Assembly (NCBI RefSeq): GCF_018617395.1
Contig: NZ_JACSKC010000001.1
Coordinates: 682,001 to 746,000, forward strand
Direction: 5' to 3'
Source of the DNA: Exiguobacterium sp. s48
Lineage (GTDB): Bacteria > Bacillota > Bacilli > Exiguobacteriales > Exiguobacteriaceae
DNA length: 64,000 nucleotides
In this document: piece by piece, positions 17,518 to 26,758 of the stretch
How the letters are laid out: every line of letters begins with the position of its first letter
Position numbering within the stretch: the first letter of the stretch is position 1
The notes under the pieces: generated by a model
Databases searched by the model: none
The model's input: the letters and a program-made list of their open reading frames with translations, nothing else
Told to the model about the DNA's origin: nothing
Made by a program: the position numbers and the translations under genes

Positions 17518-18165
17518 ATGTATGAAGTAACAGATGGTCACGTCATTGGGAAAAACGGAATACCCATCCCGTATTCCTACCTGCAGCCTGATTCGTCATC
17601 CGACACACTCGTGATTTTGTTGCCCGGATACGGATATACAAATGATTCTCCAATGTTTCGCTATACGACTGGATTGTGCATAGAGAATGGGTTGAACGTT
17701 CTCGAAGTCAACTATAACTATCGCGACGAGCGGTACGATTCAGTCGATGTAAATAAGGCGATTGTTGATGATGTTCGACTCGTCATCGATCAAATCCTAC
17801 ATACTGATTCCGTTCGACGATACATCATCGTCGGAAAATCGCTCGGTACGGTTGCGATGGCAAGTGAACTCACCCGAAACGCGTTTCATGATGCCAAACT
17901 GGTTTGGTTGACACCTTTGTTGAAACGAGACGACATATACGAAGCGATCCAGTCTCATAAAGGACAACAGATGATTCTCATAGGAACGACGGACCAACAT
18001 TATGTACTGGAACGAATCCAGCATCTTGAACATATGGCATTGACTGAACTCGAGATTATCGAGCAGATGAATCACAGTCTCGAGTACACAGGTAACACAT
18101 ACCAGTCACTCCGGCTACTTGAAACTCTTCTCAAGCGAGTGGAGCAATTTATCATGTCCTCATAG
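17518..18165 (+). CDS. Small alpha/beta hydrolase
   Basis: A 215-residue alpha/beta hydrolase without a large cap. The first strand is TLVILLPGYGYTNDSP, the nucleophile elbow IIVGKSLGTVA (serine in GKSLG) and the candidate acid and base are in IGTTDQHY and EQMNHSLE. The layout matches small carboxylesterase or dienelactone-hydrolase-like proteins; the substrate is unknown. GAGGAGACAGC precedes the ATG. The ten-base gap to the UMP-kinase-like gene suggests one operon and perhaps a shared pathway, which I cannot name. Confidence 0.75.
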   Translation: MYEVTDGHVIGKNGIPIPYSYLQPDSSSDTLVILLPGYGYTNDSPMFRYTTGLCIENGLNVLEVNYNYRDERYDSVDVNKAIVDDVRLVIDQILHTDSVRRYIIVGKSLGTVAMASELTRNAFHDAKLVWLTPLLKRDDIYEAIQSHKGQQMILIGTTDQHYVLERIQHLEHMALTELEIIEQMNHSLEYTGNTYQSLRLLETLLKRVEQFIMSS

Positions 18166-18188
18166 GTCGTGAACCGGAGGAGAGTTTC

Positions 18189-18230
18189 ATGAGGAGAGCG
18201 CGATTAAATGTAAGGGAGGAGTCGACGTGA
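18189..18230 (+). CDS. Possible 13-residue leader peptide coupled to the next gene
   Basis: A short frame MRRARLNVREEST follows CCGGAGGAGAG. Its TGA overlaps the GTG start of the acetyltransferase (GTGA). The overlap and the good ribosome site suggest translational coupling, but the frame is very short and may be chance. Confidence 0.25.
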   Translation: MRRARLNVREEST

Positions 18231-18754
18231 AATTTACCACTAAACGTCTAGAAATCAGACCATTTATGCAGAAAGACTTGCATGCTACATTCGAAATGTA
18301 TTCAAAACCAGAAGTATGCAGATATCTTTTGCATGAGCCATGGACGTCTGAAAACAGGAAGAAAGAATTTGATAAAAAACTAACAAATTCTATTCTTACC
18401 GAGACTAGTACGTTGAATTTAGCAGTCGTACATCAAGATGAAGTGATTGGGGATCTCACGGTTTGGTACACGGGTATGAAAGATACGGTAGAAATCGGGT
18501 ATTGTTTTTCTGAATCGCATTCAGGAAAAGGATATGCGACGGAGGCAGTGAGCGGATTGCTAGGGGAGTTGTTCACAAAGCTCAATCTACATCGGGTACA
18601 AGCCAATCTCGACGCCAGAAATGTAGCTTCCCAGAAATTATGCGAGCGGGTTGGAATGAGAAAAGAAGCTCATTTCTTGAGAGACTATTGGAATAAGATT
18701 GAATGGACCGATAGCATGGTGTACGCGATGTTACACGAGGAGTTTGTAAGATAA
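18227..18754 (+). CDS. GNAT acetyltransferase, RimJ/RimL type
   Basis: A 175-residue protein with the usual RimJ/RimL opening MKFTTKRLEIRPFMQKDLHATFEMYS and the acetyl-CoA loop SHSGKGYATEAVSGLL near residue 105. The segment NLDARNVASQKLCERVGMRKEAHFLRD is the family C-terminal signature. Such enzymes acetylate protein N-termini or small amines or antibiotics; the target here is unknown. The start is GTG at 18227 with GGGAGGAG seven bases before it. Confidence 0.88.
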   Translation: MKFTTKRLEIRPFMQKDLHATFEMYSKPEVCRYLLHEPWTSENRKKEFDKKLTNSILTETSTLNLAVVHQDEVIGDLTVWYTGMKDTVEIGYCFSESHSGKGYATEAVSGLLGELFTKLNLHRVQANLDARNVASQKLCERVGMRKEAHFLRDYWNKIEWTDSMVYAMLHEEFVR

Positions 18755-18779
18755 TAAACGAAATAAGTGAAGTGAATAG

Positions 18780-18809
18780 AAAAGGAGATGACGCGCGTCA
18801 TCTCCTTTT
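18780..18809. terminator. Bidirectional terminator between convergent genes
   Basis: A perfect 30-base palindrome, AAAAGGAGATGACGC and its complement, serving both the acetyltransferase gene and the convergent peroxiredoxin gene. Confidence 0.85.
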
Positions 18810-18811
18810 AT

Positions 18812-19447
18812 TTACAATTTTTCAATAACCGTTTTCGGGTCGACACGTTCTGTATAGTCAGCAGGCACATCACTGAAAGAAATCGTCCCGTCGGATTGGA
18901 TGATGAACGTGGCCGGTTTCGGCAACTGCCAATCCTCGTTCCCGTTATGGGCATCGACATTTAGTCCAGATGCTTTATAAATATCAATCAAGTAATCTGG
19001 CATGTCAAAGACGAGGTCGAATTGACGTGCGACAATATTATCAACATCACTCAATACATAAAAATCAAGTTCATTCTTTTCTTTCGTCGAAAGGGAATAA
19101 TCCGGCGTCTCCGGACTGATTGCGACAAGAGTCGCGCCTTTTTCTTGAATCGTTGCCAACTCGCGCTGGTAAGCACGGAGCTCGAGGTTACAGTATGGGC
19201 ACCATCCACCTCGGTAAAATGTGACGATGACTGGTCCATTTTCAAGGAGCGTTTTCAAGTTGACGGCTGTCCCGTCCGCGTGAGGCAATTCAAACGACGG
19301 AGCTTGATCTCCAACTGTCAATCCTGACGCAATTCTAGAGTCTTTCAATTCCTGAGTCGCCTGAGCCATCAATCGTTGCTTTTCGGCAGGTGCTTTTTGT
19401 TTAAACTGATCTTTATACGATTTGATTTCTTCCAATAATGAATTCAT
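18812..19447 (-). CDS. Peroxiredoxin / AhpC-TSA family protein
   Basis: A 211-residue thioredoxin-fold protein. The domain begins at GLTVGDQAPSFELPHADG, and the active site is VTFYRGGWCPYCNLEL with cysteines 83 and 86. Cys83 sits at the peroxidatic position, and the C-x2-C pair resembles the alkyl-hydroperoxide-reductase-like subgroup of AhpC/TSA proteins. It probably reduces peroxides in the cytosol; no signal peptide is present. The start at 19447 follows AAAGGGGGTC; the upstream ATG would add residues with no ribosome site. Confidence 0.88.
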   Translation of the reverse strand: MNSLLEEIKSYKDQFKQKAPAEKQRLMAQATQELKDSRIASGLTVGDQAPSFELPHADGTAVNLKTLLENGPVIVTFYRGGWCPYCNLELRAYQRELATIQEKGATLVAISPETPDYSLSTKEKNELDFYVLSDVDNIVARQFDLVFDMPDYLIDIYKASGLNVDAHNGNEDWQLPKPATFIIQSDGTISFSDVPADYTERVDPKTVIEKL

Positions 19448-19681
19448 CTTTTGACCCCCTTTTCCGATATGGTAACTTAATCTTTCTCTAAACACGAATA
19501 GTTTGATTTGTCTAATCGAACATAGTGCTGAAACTCCATTTCAGTTTTCGAAAAATAATTTTCGAATAATTCAATCAACTCTTTAGATGAGATGACTTTT
19601 GACCGATATGGTGAGTAACCCAAGGGAGATTCGACTCATCGAACTCGCTTGAACATTTTATTCGGGGTAAGGAGATGTTTT

Positions 19682-21655
19682 ATGAAACAGAAGCGTACGA
19701 TTAGTATCAAGCAAAAGTTGATTGTCTTATCCGTTTTATTATTACTCATTCCAGCCACATTGATTGGAATCGTCGCCTATTCGCAGGCGAAAGGAAAAAT
19801 CGAGTCTCAAATGATCCAGTCCGCCAATTCGGGGGTGGACCGGATGAACAACGAGGTCACGAACCTCATCGAACCGATTCAAACGGACATCTCGTTTTTT
19901 GCGAATCGGATTGATAGTTCAATTTATGAAGAGGGAGAAGCGAATCAAGCATTAGCAGAGAAGTTTACCGAGTATTTGGAGACACATCCAAAAGTAACGA
20001 ACATCTACTTTGCTTCGGCAGAAGGCGCGATGACGATCTATCCTGAACAGGAATTGCCAGAAGGATATGATCCACGGACTCGCCCATGGTATGAAGCGGC
20101 TGAAGCAAGTGGACAAGATGTTGCCATCACGAATCCGTACGTCGATGCCGCCTCTCAAAAAATGATGATCACGGTTTCGAAGAAGACTTCAGACGGTAAT
20201 GGTGTGGTCGCTGTAGACGTCGATGTGAACGATATCGCTGAAGTGGCGTCCACCATTCAAATCGGGAAAGAAGGATACGTTGCCATCTTCGACCAGGCCG
20301 AACAAGTCGTCATTCATCCGTCGACGGCTGTCGGTGAAAAGATGGATGAATCTTGGACAGAATCGCTCTTTGCCAATGAAGAAGGGACCCTGTCTGCATC
20401 GGAGAATGGAGAAGGTGTGGAGAAGGCATTCGTGACGAACCTCATCACCGGATGGAAAATTGCCGGTACGTTATATGACGGTGAGATTCAAGACGAGACA
20501 GTCGGCATTCTTTGGACGACTGGATTCGTCATCATCGGAATGTTCGGGATTGCAGCCATTCTTCTCTACTTTGTCCTCCGCTCAATCTTACGTCCGTTGC
20601 GTTTATTGACAGAGGGAGCAGAACGGATTAAATCGGGTGATTTAACAGAGCCGATCACCGTCTTATCGAACGACGAAATCGGGCGTGTCTCAGAGAGTTT
20701 TAACGAAATGAGCGATTCCCTTCGTATGGTGTTGCTCCGTCTTGATGATTCAATCAGTCAAGTGGCCGCATCGTCACAAGAATTGATGGCCAATTCGGCA
20801 CATAATACGGCCTCATCGGAACAGATTGCTCGCGCAGTTGATCAAATGGCAGTCAGTGCCGATGGCTCGAAGCGACAACTCGACGACAATGCGACATCGC
20901 TCCAAGCGATCACATCGGGCATCATGCGAATCTCAGAGAGTTCAATGGACGTTTCTGAACTTTCACGCGAAACCTCGAATGAGGCGGAAGACGGTTCGAC
21001 GACCGTGAAAGAGAACGTGAAGCAGATGCAGGCGATCGATGCGTCTGTCGTGACATTCGAGGGTGTCATTCACTCATTGGCACATCGCTCAAACGAAATT
21101 GGAGAAATCGTCACGGTCATCAATGGAATCGCTGAACAGACGAACCTGTTAGCGTTGAACGCTGCCATTGAAGCGGCACGTGCGGGTGAGAACGGCAAAG
21201 GATTCGCGGTCGTTGCGAGCGAGGTGCGTAAACTTGCGGAACAGTCACAGCAGTCGACGAAACAAATTGCGGCGTTGATTGATCGAATCAAGCATGAGAC
21301 GGAACAGTCTGTACAGTTGATGCAGGAAGTATCTACTCATACGAAAGCCGGGTTGGCGTCATCTGAGATGACAGCAGACCGATTCGAGAAAATCAAGGAG
21401 CGGACAGTCGCGATGACACCACGGATTGAAGACGTGACCGCAACCGTCGAGGAGATTGCGGCGAACGTTCAGGAAGTGGCAGCGACGGCATCACAAATTG
21501 CCGACATCGCCGATGAGAATTCGAGCGTCTCGAAGCAAGTGGCGGCGACGACCGATGATCAATTGAGATCGATTGAAGAAGTATCACAGTCAGCAAAAGC
21601 ACTCGCGACCATGGCCGAGGAGTTACAAGACCTCGTCTCGCGGTTCAAACTGTAA
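19682..21655 (+). CDS. Methyl-accepting chemotaxis protein with dCache sensor
   Basis: A 657-residue transducer. It has a first membrane helix near residues 10-30 ([21 protein letters not shown]) and an extracellular double-Cache region with [12 protein letters not shown], the usual dCache ligand-pocket signature. A second helix lies near 280-300, followed by a HAMP domain ([22 protein letters not shown]). The cytoplasmic signalling tip contains [28 protein letters not shown], where CheA/CheW bind. The ligand is probably a small amino or organic acid, as is common for dCache. The start at 19682 follows AAGGAGATG. The gene stands alone between terminators. Confidence 0.94.
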   Translation: MKQKRTISIKQKLIVLSVLLLLIPATLIGIVAYSQAKGKIESQMIQSANSGVDRMNNEVTNLIEPIQTDISFFANRIDSSIYEEGEANQALAEKFTEYLETHPKVTNIYFASAEGAMTIYPEQELPEGYDPRTRPWYEAAEASGQDVAITNPYVDAASQKMMITVSKKTSDGNGVVAVDVDVNDIAEVASTIQIGKEGYVAIFDQAEQVVIHPSTAVGEKMDESWTESLFANEEGTLSASENGEGVEKAFVTNLITGWKIAGTLYDGEIQDETVGILWTTGFVIIGMFGIAAILLYFVLRSILRPLRLLTEGAERIKSGDLTEPITVLSNDEIGRVSESFNEMSDSLRMVLLRLDDSISQVAASSQELMANSAHNTASSEQIARAVDQMAVSADGSKRQLDDNATSLQAITSGIMRISESSMDVSELSRETSNEAEDGSTTVKENVKQMQAIDASVVTFEGVIHSLAHRSNEIGEIVTVINGIAEQTNLLALNAAIEAARAGENGKGFAVVASEVRKLAEQSQQSTKQIAALIDRIKHETEQSVQLMQEVSTHTKAGLASSEMTADRFEKIKERTVAMTPRIEDVTATVEEIAANVQEVAATASQIADIADENSSVSKQVAATTDDQLRSIEEVSQSAKALATMAEELQDLVSRFKL

Positions 21656-21661
21656 ACGAGA

Positions 21662-21698
21662 ATGAGGCAGAGCGGAGCGCTCTGCCTCATGTCTTTTT
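21662..21698. terminator. Bidirectional terminator between the chemoreceptor and cls
   Basis: Stem ATGAGGCAGAGC / GCTCTGCCTCAT with a five-base loop, followed by GTCTTTTT on the plus strand. Confidence 0.85.
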
Positions 21699-23160
21699 AT
21701 AGGATTGGACTAAGAAGGCGTGACACCCCTTCACGGGCGCGCACCGTCCATTTACGAGATTCATAATCTTCCACTGTATAAATTCGACTGACCGCCGTAT
21801 CGGTCTCGAATAAAGAAATGAGTTCGAGGGCGACCCGTTCATCGTAGATGAGTGCGTTCACTTCAAAATTGAGACGGAAGCTTCGGGCGTCCAAATTTGT
21901 CGTCCCGACGGTCGCAATCTCATCATCGACGACGAGCGTCTTCGCGTGGAGAAACCCTTCATCATACAGATAGACGTTTGCCCCGTAGTCGAGGAGTTCC
22001 CCAAGGAACGAGAGGGACGCCCACATGACGAATGGATGGTCCGGTTTTCCAGGAATCATAATATCCATCTGGACGCCAGAATGGAGCGCCATTTTACAGG
22101 CATCCATAAAGCTCGTGTCTGGGATGAAGTAAGGTGTTTGGATGACGACCCGACGTTTAGCGGACATGATCATTTTGACCATCATGTTCTTCAAATGTTC
22201 CGTATCCGAGTTTGGTCCGCTCGTGACGATTTGCATCGGAGAATTTTCTTTGATGTCATGTCGCGCAAAGCAGAAGGCATTTTCCGGGTCATGTTTTCGA
22301 TGACCTGAATAGTTCCAATCTAAAATGAATCGGTGTTGGAGATTGTAAACGACGTCTCCTTCGACGCGTAAATGCGTGTCGCGCCAATAGCCGAATTTTT
22401 CGACTAAACCTAAATACTCGGTACCGACATTGAATCCACCGACATAGCCAATTTTCCCATCGATGATGACAACTTTTCGGTGGTTTCGGTTGTTCAACTT
22501 GAAGTTGATGATTCCGAGTGTCGGTGGGAAGAAGACGCGGACCTCGCCATCGTTCGCAATCAACTCTTTAAAGTCAGAATTACGGAGACTACGTGAGCCG
22601 ACCGCATCATAAAGGAGTCGGACTTTAACACCGGCTTTCGCACGCTCGATTAACTCTTTTAATAGTGCTTGACCGAGAGCATCGCGCTGGATGATGTAAT
22701 ATTGAATATTGATTTCCGTTTCGGCCGAACGAATATCATCCATCAGCGCTTTAAACTTTTGTTCGCCGTCGTGCAAGATGAGGGAACGATTATGTACACT
22801 GATTAACGATTTAGACGATCGTAAATTCATTTGAAGCAGTTGGTCATACTTTTCAAACAATGGCTGAGCGAGCTGTGTTTGGCGCGTGTGAATCTGTTCA
22901 AGTTGCGCTTCGACTTGAAGCGAATGGAAGGAACGTTCTTCCACACTTAAATTATAGAAGTTATCCTTCTTTAGTTGTCGCCCAAGGAACAGATAAATGA
23001 TAAAGCCGAGCACTGGTAAGAAAAACAGGACAAGAAGCCAGGCCCAAGTCGCGCCTACGTCACGTCTTTCGGCGAAGATGACGGCGAGTGCGAATAACAT
23101 GTTTAACCCGAGGACGATATAGAGTCCCCAACTGAAAATCATAGACCAATCCAACGACAT
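21697..23160 (-). CDS. cls: Cardiolipin synthase
   Basis: A 487-residue membrane phospholipase-D-superfamily enzyme that joins two phosphatidylglycerols into cardiolipin. Two N-terminal membrane helices (about 8-60) are followed by two HKD catalytic motifs, NHRKVVIIDGKIGYVGG near residue 225 and HAKTLVVDDEIATVGTTNLD near 405. It ends with the usual bacterial ClsA tail ending in RLLSPIL. Length and layout are those of Bacillus ClsA/YwnE. AAAGGAGTGT precedes the ATG. Confidence 0.95.
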   Translation of the reverse strand: MSLDWSMIFSWGLYIVLGLNMLFALAVIFAERRDVGATWAWLLVLFFLPVLGFIIYLFLGRQLKKDNFYNLSVEERSFHSLQVEAQLEQIHTRQTQLAQPLFEKYDQLLQMNLRSSKSLISVHNRSLILHDGEQKFKALMDDIRSAETEINIQYYIIQRDALGQALLKELIERAKAGVKVRLLYDAVGSRSLRNSDFKELIANDGEVRVFFPPTLGIINFKLNNRNHRKVVIIDGKIGYVGGFNVGTEYLGLVEKFGYWRDTHLRVEGDVVYNLQHRFILDWNYSGHRKHDPENAFCFARHDIKENSPMQIVTSGPNSDTEHLKNMMVKMIMSAKRRVVIQTPYFIPDTSFMDACKMALHSGVQMDIMIPGKPDHPFVMWASLSFLGELLDYGANVYLYDEGFLHAKTLVVDDEIATVGTTNLDARSFRLNFEVNALIYDERVALELISLFETDTAVSRIYTVEDYESRKWTVRAREGVSRLLSPIL

Positions 23161-23242
23161 ACACTCCTTTATAATCGATTCATAGCTTAATCATACATCA
23201 AATGAGGGAATAGGATGCTATCAAATGAAATAGGGGGAAAAG

Positions 23243-23680
23243 ATGATGAACATGGAAGTCGTTTGGAAGAAAGGGATGGCGTTTGAAACACATACGCCAT
23301 CTGGACACAAGGTGACACTTGATGCGTCAGAGGACGTCGGTGGGCTCGATACGGGACCTCGTCCGACGGAAATGTTACTTCACGCGACCGCATCTTGCAC
23401 GGGAATCGATATCGTGTCAATTCTCCACAAGATGCGCCAGCCAATCGAAGCGTTTGAAATGAAAATTGATGGGGTGCGGGCGACCGAACATCCGAAACGC
23501 TTTACAGCCATTCACATCTTGTATATCCTGAAAGGCGAGTTATCGGAAGAACGAGTCCGCCGGGCCATCGCATTGTCCGTCGAGCGTTATTGTTCCGTAT
23601 CGCATAGCCTCAATGCGACATTGACGTATAGCTATCAATTAAACGATGGAGACGTCACTCCGTTTGATCTTCAACAGTGA
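23243..23680 (+). CDS. OsmC family peroxide-reducing protein
   Basis: A 145-residue OsmC/Ohr-fold protein. The two redox cysteines are in TASCTGIDIVSIL and VERYCSVSHSLN, matching the family positions. Members reduce organic peroxides. The segment GPRPTEMLLHATASC is the YhfA-like OsmC signature. GGGGGAAAAG precedes paired ATG codons; either may start translation. Confidence 0.9.
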   Translation: MMNMEVVWKKGMAFETHTPSGHKVTLDASEDVGGLDTGPRPTEMLLHATASCTGIDIVSILHKMRQPIEAFEMKIDGVRATEHPKRFTAIHILYILKGELSEERVRRAIALSVERYCSVSHSLNATLTYSYQLNDGDVTPFDLQQ

Positions 23681-23754
23681 GCAAGATGGTTGAAAGGCAT
23701 AATGTTCTCCGTTATATTTGTATTTCAAATACTGTATGACTAAAGGAGGACGTT

Positions 23755-24243
23755 ATGATTCGACTCGCGACGAAGCGCGATGCCAAACACATCGCGAACC
23801 TAATCGAACAACGAGCCGTAGCGCTAAATGAACAAGGAAGCGACCAATGGACCGAATATTTGGAACAGGACCTCGTAGAGCGTGTGCGCACTGATATTGC
23901 GGAAGGCAGTGTATATGTCTTTGAAGATGACCAACAAATTTTAGCTTCAATCGCATTGTTACCTCCAGATGAGTGGGATGATCACTTATGGGACGACAGT
24001 GAACGTGGACAATATATCCACCGAATCGTCGTCAGCGAAAAACTAAAAGGGCAAGGCGTCGGACAGCAGCTCATGGAGCATGTCTTAGAGGAAGCCGATG
24101 AAGATGAACCAATTCGTCTTGATTGTGTTGCTGACAATGAATTTCTAAATGATTACTATCCACGTTTCGGTTTCGTCTTTGTCGATTCACGAAACGGATA
24201 CAATACGTTCGAATACAGATTAGATGAGAGCATGAGTGCATAA
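23755..24243 (+). CDS. GNAT family N-acetyltransferase
   Basis: A 162-residue GNAT protein opening MIRLATKRDAKHIANLIEQR. The acetyl-CoA loop is VSEKLKGQGVGQQLMEHVL near residue 98, and the C-terminal segment NDYYPRFGFVFVD holds the usual tyrosine. The protein is unusually acidic. The substrate is unknown. AAAGGAGGACGTT precedes the ATG, and a terminator follows. Confidence 0.88.
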   Translation: MIRLATKRDAKHIANLIEQRAVALNEQGSDQWTEYLEQDLVERVRTDIAEGSVYVFEDDQQILASIALLPPDEWDDHLWDDSERGQYIHRIVVSEKLKGQGVGQQLMEHVLEEADEDEPIRLDCVADNEFLNDYYPRFGFVFVDSRNGYNTFEYRLDESMSA

Positions 24244-24264
24244 GGGTCATTAGACCCTTTTTTT
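24242..24264 (+). terminator. Terminator after the acetyltransferase gene
   Basis: Stem AAGGGTC / GACCCTT, loop ATTA, followed by a T-run. It overlaps the stop codon. Confidence 0.8.
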
Positions 24265-24298
24265 GATATAATAACAAAAGCGAAAAGGAGGGTTTTAT

Positions 24299-25294
24299 AT
24301 GATTAAAACCATGTTGGTAGGATTCGGATTCTCGGCGAACACGTTCCATTTGCCGTTCTTAAAGGCCATTGATTCATTTGAAGTGAGTGGCGTCGTGTCA
24401 TCGCGCCCGGAAGAAGTGCAGGCTGAATTACCTGGTGCCACGGTATATGCGACATTAGAGGAGGCGCTTCAATCGGATGCTTCTCTATATGTCATCACGA
24501 CACCGTCGCATTTACATAAAGAGATGATTGTTGCCTGTCTTGAGGCAGGAAAAGATGTGCTCGTTGAAAAACCAGCATTTCTGACAACGGAAGAAGGATA
24601 CGAGTTGATGGCACTTGAAGAAAAGTCGAAGGGCATCGTCAACGTTTATCAAAACCGTCGTTACGACGGAGACTTCTTGACGGTTAAGTCGTTACTTGAT
24701 TCGAATGAGTTAGGAGACTGGAAAGTGGTTGAATCTCGATTTGATCGTTTCCGTCCGAATGTACGTGACCGGTGGCGTGAAAATGCAGGACCCGGTTCAG
24801 GTATTTTATTCGATTTAGGAAGTCATCTGATTGATCAAACGCTCGCTTTGTTTGGAAAGCCGGATCGTATTCAAGCAGATGTGATGATTCAACGGGATGG
24901 CGGACAATCCGATGATGGGTTCCATCTGACTTTCTATTATGGTGAAAAGCGAGTATACCTTCGTTCGAACCCGTTCATCGCTGGAGAAACACCTCGGTTT
25001 GAAGTGCACGGCACACTTGGAAGTTTCGTGAAATATGGACTTGATCCTCAAGAAGAGGCTCTGAAGCAAGGCAAGTTAGAAAGTGATTTATTAGAGACTG
25101 GCGTATTATCGAAAGAAGAGGTTGCATCGATTCAAATCGAGAAAGGGAGCTATTTGTCGTATTATCAACAGTTAGCCCATAGTTATGAGGTACGACAACC
25201 AGTCGTTTCTCTAAAGGATGCAACGTTGACAACCCACTTGATTGAACTTGCACGTCAATCCAGTGAGACAGGAACAGTCATCACAGTAGATTGA
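24299..25294 (+). CDS. Gfo/Idh/MocA family NAD(P)-dependent oxidoreductase
   Basis: A 331-residue dehydrogenase. The N-terminal Rossmann fold has TMLVGFGFSANTFHLPFL instead of the more usual GxGxxG, then the family motif EKPAFLTTEEG near residue 95. The C-terminal catalytic half includes GSGILFDLGSHLIDQ, where the histidine is part of the active site. It is close to B. subtilis YhhX/YrbE-type proteins that act on sugars or inositol-like substrates; the substrate is not known. A TATAAT box lies about 30 bases before a strong AAAGGAGG site. Confidence 0.9.
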   Translation: MIKTMLVGFGFSANTFHLPFLKAIDSFEVSGVVSSRPEEVQAELPGATVYATLEEALQSDASLYVITTPSHLHKEMIVACLEAGKDVLVEKPAFLTTEEGYELMALEEKSKGIVNVYQNRRYDGDFLTVKSLLDSNELGDWKVVESRFDRFRPNVRDRWRENAGPGSGILFDLGSHLIDQTLALFGKPDRIQADVMIQRDGGQSDDGFHLTFYYGEKRVYLRSNPFIAGETPRFEVHGTLGSFVKYGLDPQEEALKQGKLESDLLETGVLSKEEVASIQIEKGSYLSYYQQLAHSYEVRQPVVSLKDATLTTHLIELARQSSETGTVITVD

Positions 25295-25412
25295 CACGCT
25301 TTTTCGTAGATTTACTAAACCGGCGATTAATTCACAATTGGAAAGAACGTGCGATGATTTCTTTGTGAACGTGTCGACACTTTTCTATTGTAAGAACAAT
25401 CATACGAATCAT

Positions 25413-25463
25413 AAAAAAAATCGATGCCACCGAACAAATTGTTCGAGCGTGCATCGATTTTTT
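25413..25463 (-). terminator. Terminator of the PTS-IIC-like gene
   Basis: Read on the minus strand, AAAAATCGATGC pairs with GCATCGATTTTT around an inner GAAC/GTTC stem and is followed by a T-run. It is almost symmetric. Confidence 0.8.
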
Positions 25464-25464
25464 G

Positions 25465-26499
25465 TTAGGCGGCATCTTCTTCTGTTGATTCGACTTTTTC
25501 CGTATGACGGACAATCGGGAAATTTTTGAACAAGCGACTTCCAATCAAGCCGAAACCAATTCCGAGGACAAACAGCACGACGGCTGTAAGCGTGACCGTT
25601 TGCCAATCATTAAAACCATACATGACAAGGAGTCCGGGGATTCCAGCTGCCGAACCCGGTGCATCGTTAATCATACCGGTCATGGCAACAATCAACCCGG
25701 CGATGGCTCCACCGACAAAGTTGACACTGTAAATCGGAATCGGGTTAGCGGAAATGAGGTCAGCTTGCGTCAACGGTTCGATGGCGACTGAGAGCTGATC
25801 CTTCTTTGTTCCGATTTTCAATTGACGGAATAACAAATAATTCATTGAGATGGATGCGGTCAACGCGAGCGCAGCAATCGCCATCGGGACGCCGGTCAAT
25901 CCGAGCATGGCCGTCAAGGCCATTGAACTGAGTGGTGATGTCGAAACGACTGTGACAATCCCTCCTAAGACAAGACCCATGACGACCGGATTTTGAGTGG
26001 CCGCAAGTTCAATCACCGCACCGATTTGCGAGAGGGTGTTTGTCACGAGTGGGTCGACGCCTGTCGCGACAAGGCGTGCGAGCGGTGCCATGACGATGAC
26101 ATAGAAAATCATATCGACGCCTGTCGGGAGATAACGATTGATTCGAGTGCCGGCTAAAGCCAAGATGTAACCGGCGAAAAATCCAGGAAGGATTCCAAAC
26201 CCTGATACGGATAACCCGATCATCAAACTATAGACGGGGTTGATTCCGAGTGCGATGGCGACGAGTGCCGCTGCTGCAGGACCTGACAATGCCCCAGCCA
26301 CCTGTCCGACTTCCTCATACAGAGGGAGTGGTAGCAATCCGCCGATGGCATATGCGTTGAACGCTTCGACGAGAAAACTCGCGATTGCTGCACCAGCAAG
26401 CGCGCCCATCGCTTTCATTCCGGATGGTGCCTTATAGCTAAACAATGTGAATAAGGCGAGGATGAGCAGTAAAAGTGCAATTCCTTGAATAATGACCAT
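25465..26499 (-). CDS. PTS-IIC-like integral membrane protein (PfoR family)
   Basis: A 344-residue protein with about ten membrane helices and no IIA or IIB domain. Segments such as SGFGILPGFFAGYILALAG, NPVVMGLVLGGIVTVVSTSPLSS and the small-residue-rich helices resemble the PTS_EIIC_2 family that includes PfoR. It was first described as a perfringolysin regulator but is probably a transporter. The substrate is unknown and no PTS partner is adjacent. The start at 26499 follows GAAGGAAGAG. A perfect cre site lies 107 bases upstream. Confidence 0.75.
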   Translation of the reverse strand: MVIIQGIALLLLILALFTLFSYKAPSGMKAMGALAGAAIASFLVEAFNAYAIGGLLPLPLYEEVGQVAGALSGPAAAALVAIALGINPVYSLMIGLSVSGFGILPGFFAGYILALAGTRINRYLPTGVDMIFYVIVMAPLARLVATGVDPLVTNTLSQIGAVIELAATQNPVVMGLVLGGIVTVVSTSPLSSMALTAMLGLTGVPMAIAALALTASISMNYLLFRQLKIGTKKDQLSVAIEPLTQADLISANPIPIYSVNFVGGAIAGLIVAMTGMINDAPGSAAGIPGLLVMYGFNDWQTVTLTAVVLFVLGIGFGLIGSRLFKNFPIVRHTEKVESTEEDAA

Positions 26500-26605
26500 A
26501 AACTCTTCCTTCTTTCTCTCTAATTTCATTCATAATTTATTCTATATTCAGGCATAGAAACGCTTATGTAAAGCCAAAATTTCAAGAAAAATTAAAAATG
26601 AAAGA

Positions 26606-26619
26606 TGTTACCGTTTACA
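26606..26619. promoter_or_regulatory. Perfect CcpA cre site between the PfoR-like gene and the P-type ATPase
   Basis: Read on the minus strand, TGTAAACGGTAACA matches TGWAANCGNTNWCA at all 14 positions. It lies 107 bases before the PfoR-like start and 140 before the ATPase start. Control of the PTS-like gene is the more natural guess. The rest of the 259-base intergenic region shows no clear gene. Confidence 0.6.
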
Positions 26620-26758
26620 ATTCGAAATGTGATTTCATGTAAGCGATATCTTGGGAAATCGCCAACAATTTGACACGTTTGGACGTGTTGTGGTCCACCA
26701 GATTGGGAACAGATAGATGATAGATTTTTCATAAAGTATTTCTCGAGGAGGAAGAACC

